A DNA stretch of 64,000 nucleotides from Tribonema minus. Its lineage: Eukaryota > Sar > Xanthophyceae > Tribonematales > Tribonemataceae. A model generated the notes under the pieces. It made no database searches and had not been told where the DNA came from. It saw nothing but the letters and a program-made list of their open reading frames with translations. Below, in pieces: positions 61,401 to 64,000 of this stretch; the stretch's first letter is position 1, and each line of letters opens with the position of its first letter. The translations under genes and the position numbers were made by a program. The stretch covers positions 310,001 to 374,000 of the forward strand of contig JAFCMP010000279.1 in assembly GCA_017506865.1 (NCBI GenBank), given 5' to 3'.

Positions 61401-63461
61401 ATGACTGCTTGCGAGTGCTAAATCCAGGACAACAGACGTCCAAGGGGCGGCGTAGTCTGCTTCAGTGTCGAGTATCACAATATGATCAGTTTGCCGCTCA
61501 AACAGTAGTTGTCAGCGTTAAAGCGTACTGGCTATATGAAACAGGACCAGATGATATCTGCGGAGACTGACGTGACAGCTTTCATGCAAACAAATCCACA
61601 AGAGCAGACGGAATTGGAGGTCGTGATGCACCTTCCGGTACCACAGAGCGATTGTGTGCACACTATTTGCGGCAAATGAGGACCCACGAGTCAAGTCAAG
61701 TCTCAAGTCAAGTCTCACTTTGCACATGAGTCGAGTCAAGTCTCAAGTAGAGTCTTACACATGCAACCACTGTGCCGCACCAGCATCCATCGCCTGGCAG
61801 CCACAAGTCAAGTCAAGTCTCAAGTAGAGTCTCTTACACGCACGTGCGCGCACACTGACCTCCGCCCCCCTCCCGAGCAGCACCAGCGCCGCGTCGCACA
61901 GCCACAGCGCCGCCGCCACCGCCAGCACCGCCGCTTCCGCCCCATCCACAACGCCCCCCCCCGCGGCGCGACGCCCCCCCGTGCCCGCAGCGCTTAACCC
62001 CAGCGCTGCCGCAGCGGCCGCCGCCAGCGACAGCAGCGGGTAGGTATGAGCCATTGCGATCGTGCTGAGTGCTGCCACAGCTAGAGCGGCGCGGCGCGGC
62101 AGCGGTGACGCGGCGCGCGGCGGCGCGGCGACGTCGAGCGATAAAAATGTCGTTGCGAGCGCACTGAGTACAGCGCACTGCAGCAGCGCTCGGCAGTAGG
62201 GAGCGTCGCCGCCCGTCGCTGTTGAAGTCTGGGGGGGGGGGCGCAGCGCAGGGAGGACGGGTCGGAGCATGAAGCGGATTGGGCTTGGTGCGATGAGTGT
62301 TCCATGGCGTGCTCTACTGCAGCTGTGACGTCAGACATATACATCAATGACAGTGCCTTTGGTATTTTCAGCAACTTCAACTGTTGGCTTGGTCGGCTTG
62401 CGACGCATGCCCGGCGGTCTGAAGAAGGCGTTGGCGTGCCATTCCACTAGCAGCAGTATGTGCAGGTTTACCGTCGGCTGCACAGCCTACCAGTGCAAGA
62501 ACAAGGTGCCATCTGCTGCCATTGCGGCACTGCCAGCGGTGACCTTTATGTACACCAATCTCCCTGCGTTAAATCTGCGTTAAGGTTCATTCCAATAGCT
62601 GGAGAGCTCAGGCTTGGGACAGCAAGTGTTGGAGACTCGTTGGTGAGCGCCACAAACTTCAACTTCCGGCATGCACCGTGAGGTAGCCCTGCAACTGTAA
62701 TGAGCTGTCACAAATACCAATACCGAAAACATACCACTAGGGTCCTACCACTTTGAATGCAGTTGAGTCTGTAATGGCAGCTTTTATCTGCAGAGTCTCA
62801 TCTCAGTACGCAGTATGCGTACATTTTTGAAGGCATACACTGGAGGAGATGCACACATGATGTCTTATGCACAACAAATTCAATGCCACTTCGTCAACTA
62901 TTGATGCGACTTTCACAGCTTGTAGAAAGTAACGGAAAGCAGGTTGCATACCTGGTTGTCAGTGCTGAGCCTCCTCAGCATGAGACATGCCATCGCCACA
63001 GGTACCAGCGCTGTCCCGCTTGCGACATCTTGCACTGCTAGCAGCTTCGTTGTGCTCCATCCTCTGCTGCAGCTACCATCCCCAACGGTTAATGTCATGT
63101 CATATGATGCGTTGTGCTGCCCTTGCTGCTTCATGCCTGAATCCACAGCAGCTGCAGATCCTGCTGCATCAGATGCTTCGCCTGTACGTGGACTCGCAGC
63201 TGCGCTTGAAGTGCCTCCATTGTGCTGTACCTCATCACTGGCGCCAGCACTGGATCTGCTGTTGTCAGTGACTGCGTGCCTTCTTGGGGATTTGGCATAG
63301 CAAAGGCACGCAGAGACCAGCATTGACAAGACTGGACTGCACAGCAGCACCTGCAGCGCAAGAGGGCCCTCAGCATCCTGCCAAAGCTGCCATGCTGCTG
63401 CGCAGAGCACCGCTTGCACCAGCAGTACACCTTTCTGCTGAACTACAAGGTGGCAGAGCAT
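55472..63461 (-). CDS. DOLK: Dolichol kinase (SEC59/DOLK family)
   Basis: CTP-dependent phosphorylation of dolichol in the ER membrane, supplying the lipid carrier for N-glycosylation. Exons in gene order: about 63461-62952, 62228-61860, 61087-60940, 60218-60085, 59136-58835, 57707-57508, 56767-56624, 56234-56176 and 55528-55472. All joins are in phase; with the first exon the product is about 640 residues. The C-terminal half is diagnostic: SRKLFHLLLVAIVVPGLM, RALHGYYGTFLAER, DQGLLVLTPLYLVAGVCLPL, LIALGVGDA with ALVGSAVGRHKWPGSQHTLEG (the CTP-binding segment), LMEAWTTQVDNLVLPLF, and the end CAMALVT. The N-terminal half is hydrophobic and Ala-rich with several membrane spans. The first exon is less certain; an alternative start is ATG 62270. 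The intron after 60085 appears to begin with GC. Confidence 0.92.
57700..57960 (-). repeat. Two tandem copies of a dolichol kinase 3' splice junction
   Basis: In gene orientation, gcgcccgcgccgcagcgat(c/t)aaggcctg occurs at 57707 (real acceptor and exon start) and again about 130 bp upstream near 57840. Flanking tracts (gaccactcaccctcgccc-like, agcatcagaagcgcaggc-like) are also duplicated. A run of about 20 Gs on the plus strand lies between them at 57888-57907. Confidence 0.85.
58315..58860 (-). repeat. Five tandem copies of a dolichol kinase 5' splice junction
   Basis: The exon end and donor (plus strand ctctcaccgctccgccaggaacgtgccgtag, 58829-58859) recur on the intron side near 58721, 58480, 58390 and 58322. 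They are interleaved with tatgtatgcatac-like runs. The copies keep the exonic LAER-coding bases and the GTGAGAGCG donor to varying degrees. Confidence 0.88.
59996..60112 (-). repeat. Two tandem copies of a GC-type 5' splice junction
   Basis: In gene orientation, ggta(t/g)tgtctcag followed by gcaagc occurs at the exon end at 60085 and again about 62 bp into the intron. The following 35 bases (acgtcgtattgcgctt and gcgtcaaatcgcgctc) are also alike. Confidence 0.85.
60443..60469. repeat. Interstitial telomere-type (CCCTAA)4 tract
   Basis: Four perfect ccctaa units lie in a dolichol kinase intron. An 11-bp imperfect direct repeat (ggcactcgttc at 60431 and ggcattcgttc at 60470) flanks the tract, as expected if it was captured at a repaired break. 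Confidence 0.85.
61685..61840. repeat. AAGTCAAGTCTC minisatellite next to an exon end
   Basis: Two blocks of aagtcaagtctcaagtagagtct-type sequence (61691-61755 and 61805-61834) separated by about 50 bp, just inside the intron downstream (gene direction) of the dolichol kinase exon ending at 61860. Confidence 0.8.
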
Positions 63462-64000
63462 TCGAATCAATGCTGATCTCCGTGCACAAAAAATCCATCA
63501 CAACTTCATCAGTAACCTCAACATCAACTTGGAACGAAAACCTGCGCGCCTCACAGTCAAACGCAAAATCATTGCACATGCAGAGAAAGACCTCAAAAAA
63601 GTGTGCGTACTTCACAACATGCACCAAGCCATGGTGGCAGAAGGTCAAGTTCCTCATTAGGCCAGGCAGAACAACAGTTGCCTTGTTGTGCAAAACTCTG
63701 CAGGGATCTGAGGCAATCAAGACAAGTGATCGCCAATGCCGTCGCGTGACATGCAACTCTGCGTGCCAATGTAAGGTGACCCCCTCCGCGTTGCTGTCGA
63801 GCATTTGATGGCATCAGAAACGAAGCTCAATATCCACAAATCATTCCAGCAACCTCAACATCAACTTGAAAAACCTCCAAAACTTTCAAGATCTTCCACA
63901 TAGTGGCCAGTACACAATCAGGGAATGGAAAGGGTAGGCACCCCGAGCAAGCTTTGCGCGCCTCGCCCGAGGTATTTATTCAACGCAGAGTGCACATTCT
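63462..64000. other. Right edge; repeated segment, no gene fixed
   Basis: aacctcaacatcaacttg occurs at about 63516 and 63851 with similar flanks, a duplication about 335 bp apart. A minus-strand open frame (63804-63370) crosses it and could be 5' sequence of the dolichol kinase gene or a neighbour. No motif decides this. Confidence 0.45.

Noticed and set aside
63370-63804. Minus-strand 144-codon open frame as a separate gene
   Set aside because: No motif or splice evidence; it overlaps a duplicated segment and the putative first exon of dolichol kinase in another frame.

Overview
The window is nuclear DNA of a eukaryote, most likely a green alga (Chlorophyta, probably Chlorophyceae). Genes are split into many short exons with introns of about 100 bp to over 1 kb. 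The products include a plastid-type WCRKC thioredoxin-like protein and a plant-style TIR-NB-ARC protein. CCCTAA telomere-type tracts lie inside the sequence, and low-complexity GCN, G-run and minisatellite DNA is abundant. The species assignment is inference. I built gene models by hand from splice sites, reading phase and family motifs; for most genes every exon joins in phase.

Layout. (1) 415-2277 (+): alanine-rich ORF ending in a zinc-knuckle and nuclease-like module typical of algal retroelement ORFs. (2) 3255-5444 (+): TIR-NB-ARC immune-receptor-like gene without visible LRRs. (3) 11619-6551 (-): complete OGG1 8-oxoguanine DNA glycosylase, 8 exons. (4) 12101-14487 (+): WCRKC thioredoxin-like exons that run in phase into a DnaJ-type zinc-finger exon, possibly one fusion gene. 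(5) 19185-15598 (-): coiled-coil protein, 7 exons. It is head-to-head, with a 163-bp gap, with (6) 19349-22605 (+): PPIL3 spliceosomal cyclophilin, 5 exons including one of 18 nt. (7) 22606-26816: repeat-rich, with a direct repeat pair and a tRNA-like relic. (8) 26817-27497 (+): unidentified intronless ORF. (9) about 29576-53472 (+): one very large OSCA/TMEM63/CSC1-type channel gene with more than 25 exons. (10) 63461-55472 (-): dolichol kinase, 9 exons, convergent with the channel gene.

The most unusual signal is structural. At seven splice junctions in the channel and dolichol kinase genes, the DNA spanning the exon/intron boundary is repeated in tandem two to five times on the intron side. 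These arrays leave series of decoy 5' or 3' splice sites and appear to have enlarged the introns. One intron is flanked by the same 12-nt AGGT-bearing sequence at donor and acceptor, as expected for intron birth by tandem duplication. Four introns appear to use GC-AG borders.

The genes are ordinary housekeeping loci (base-excision repair, splicing, dolichol phosphate synthesis, membrane mechanics, plastid redox) plus one immune-receptor-like gene. No operon-like functional cluster is seen.
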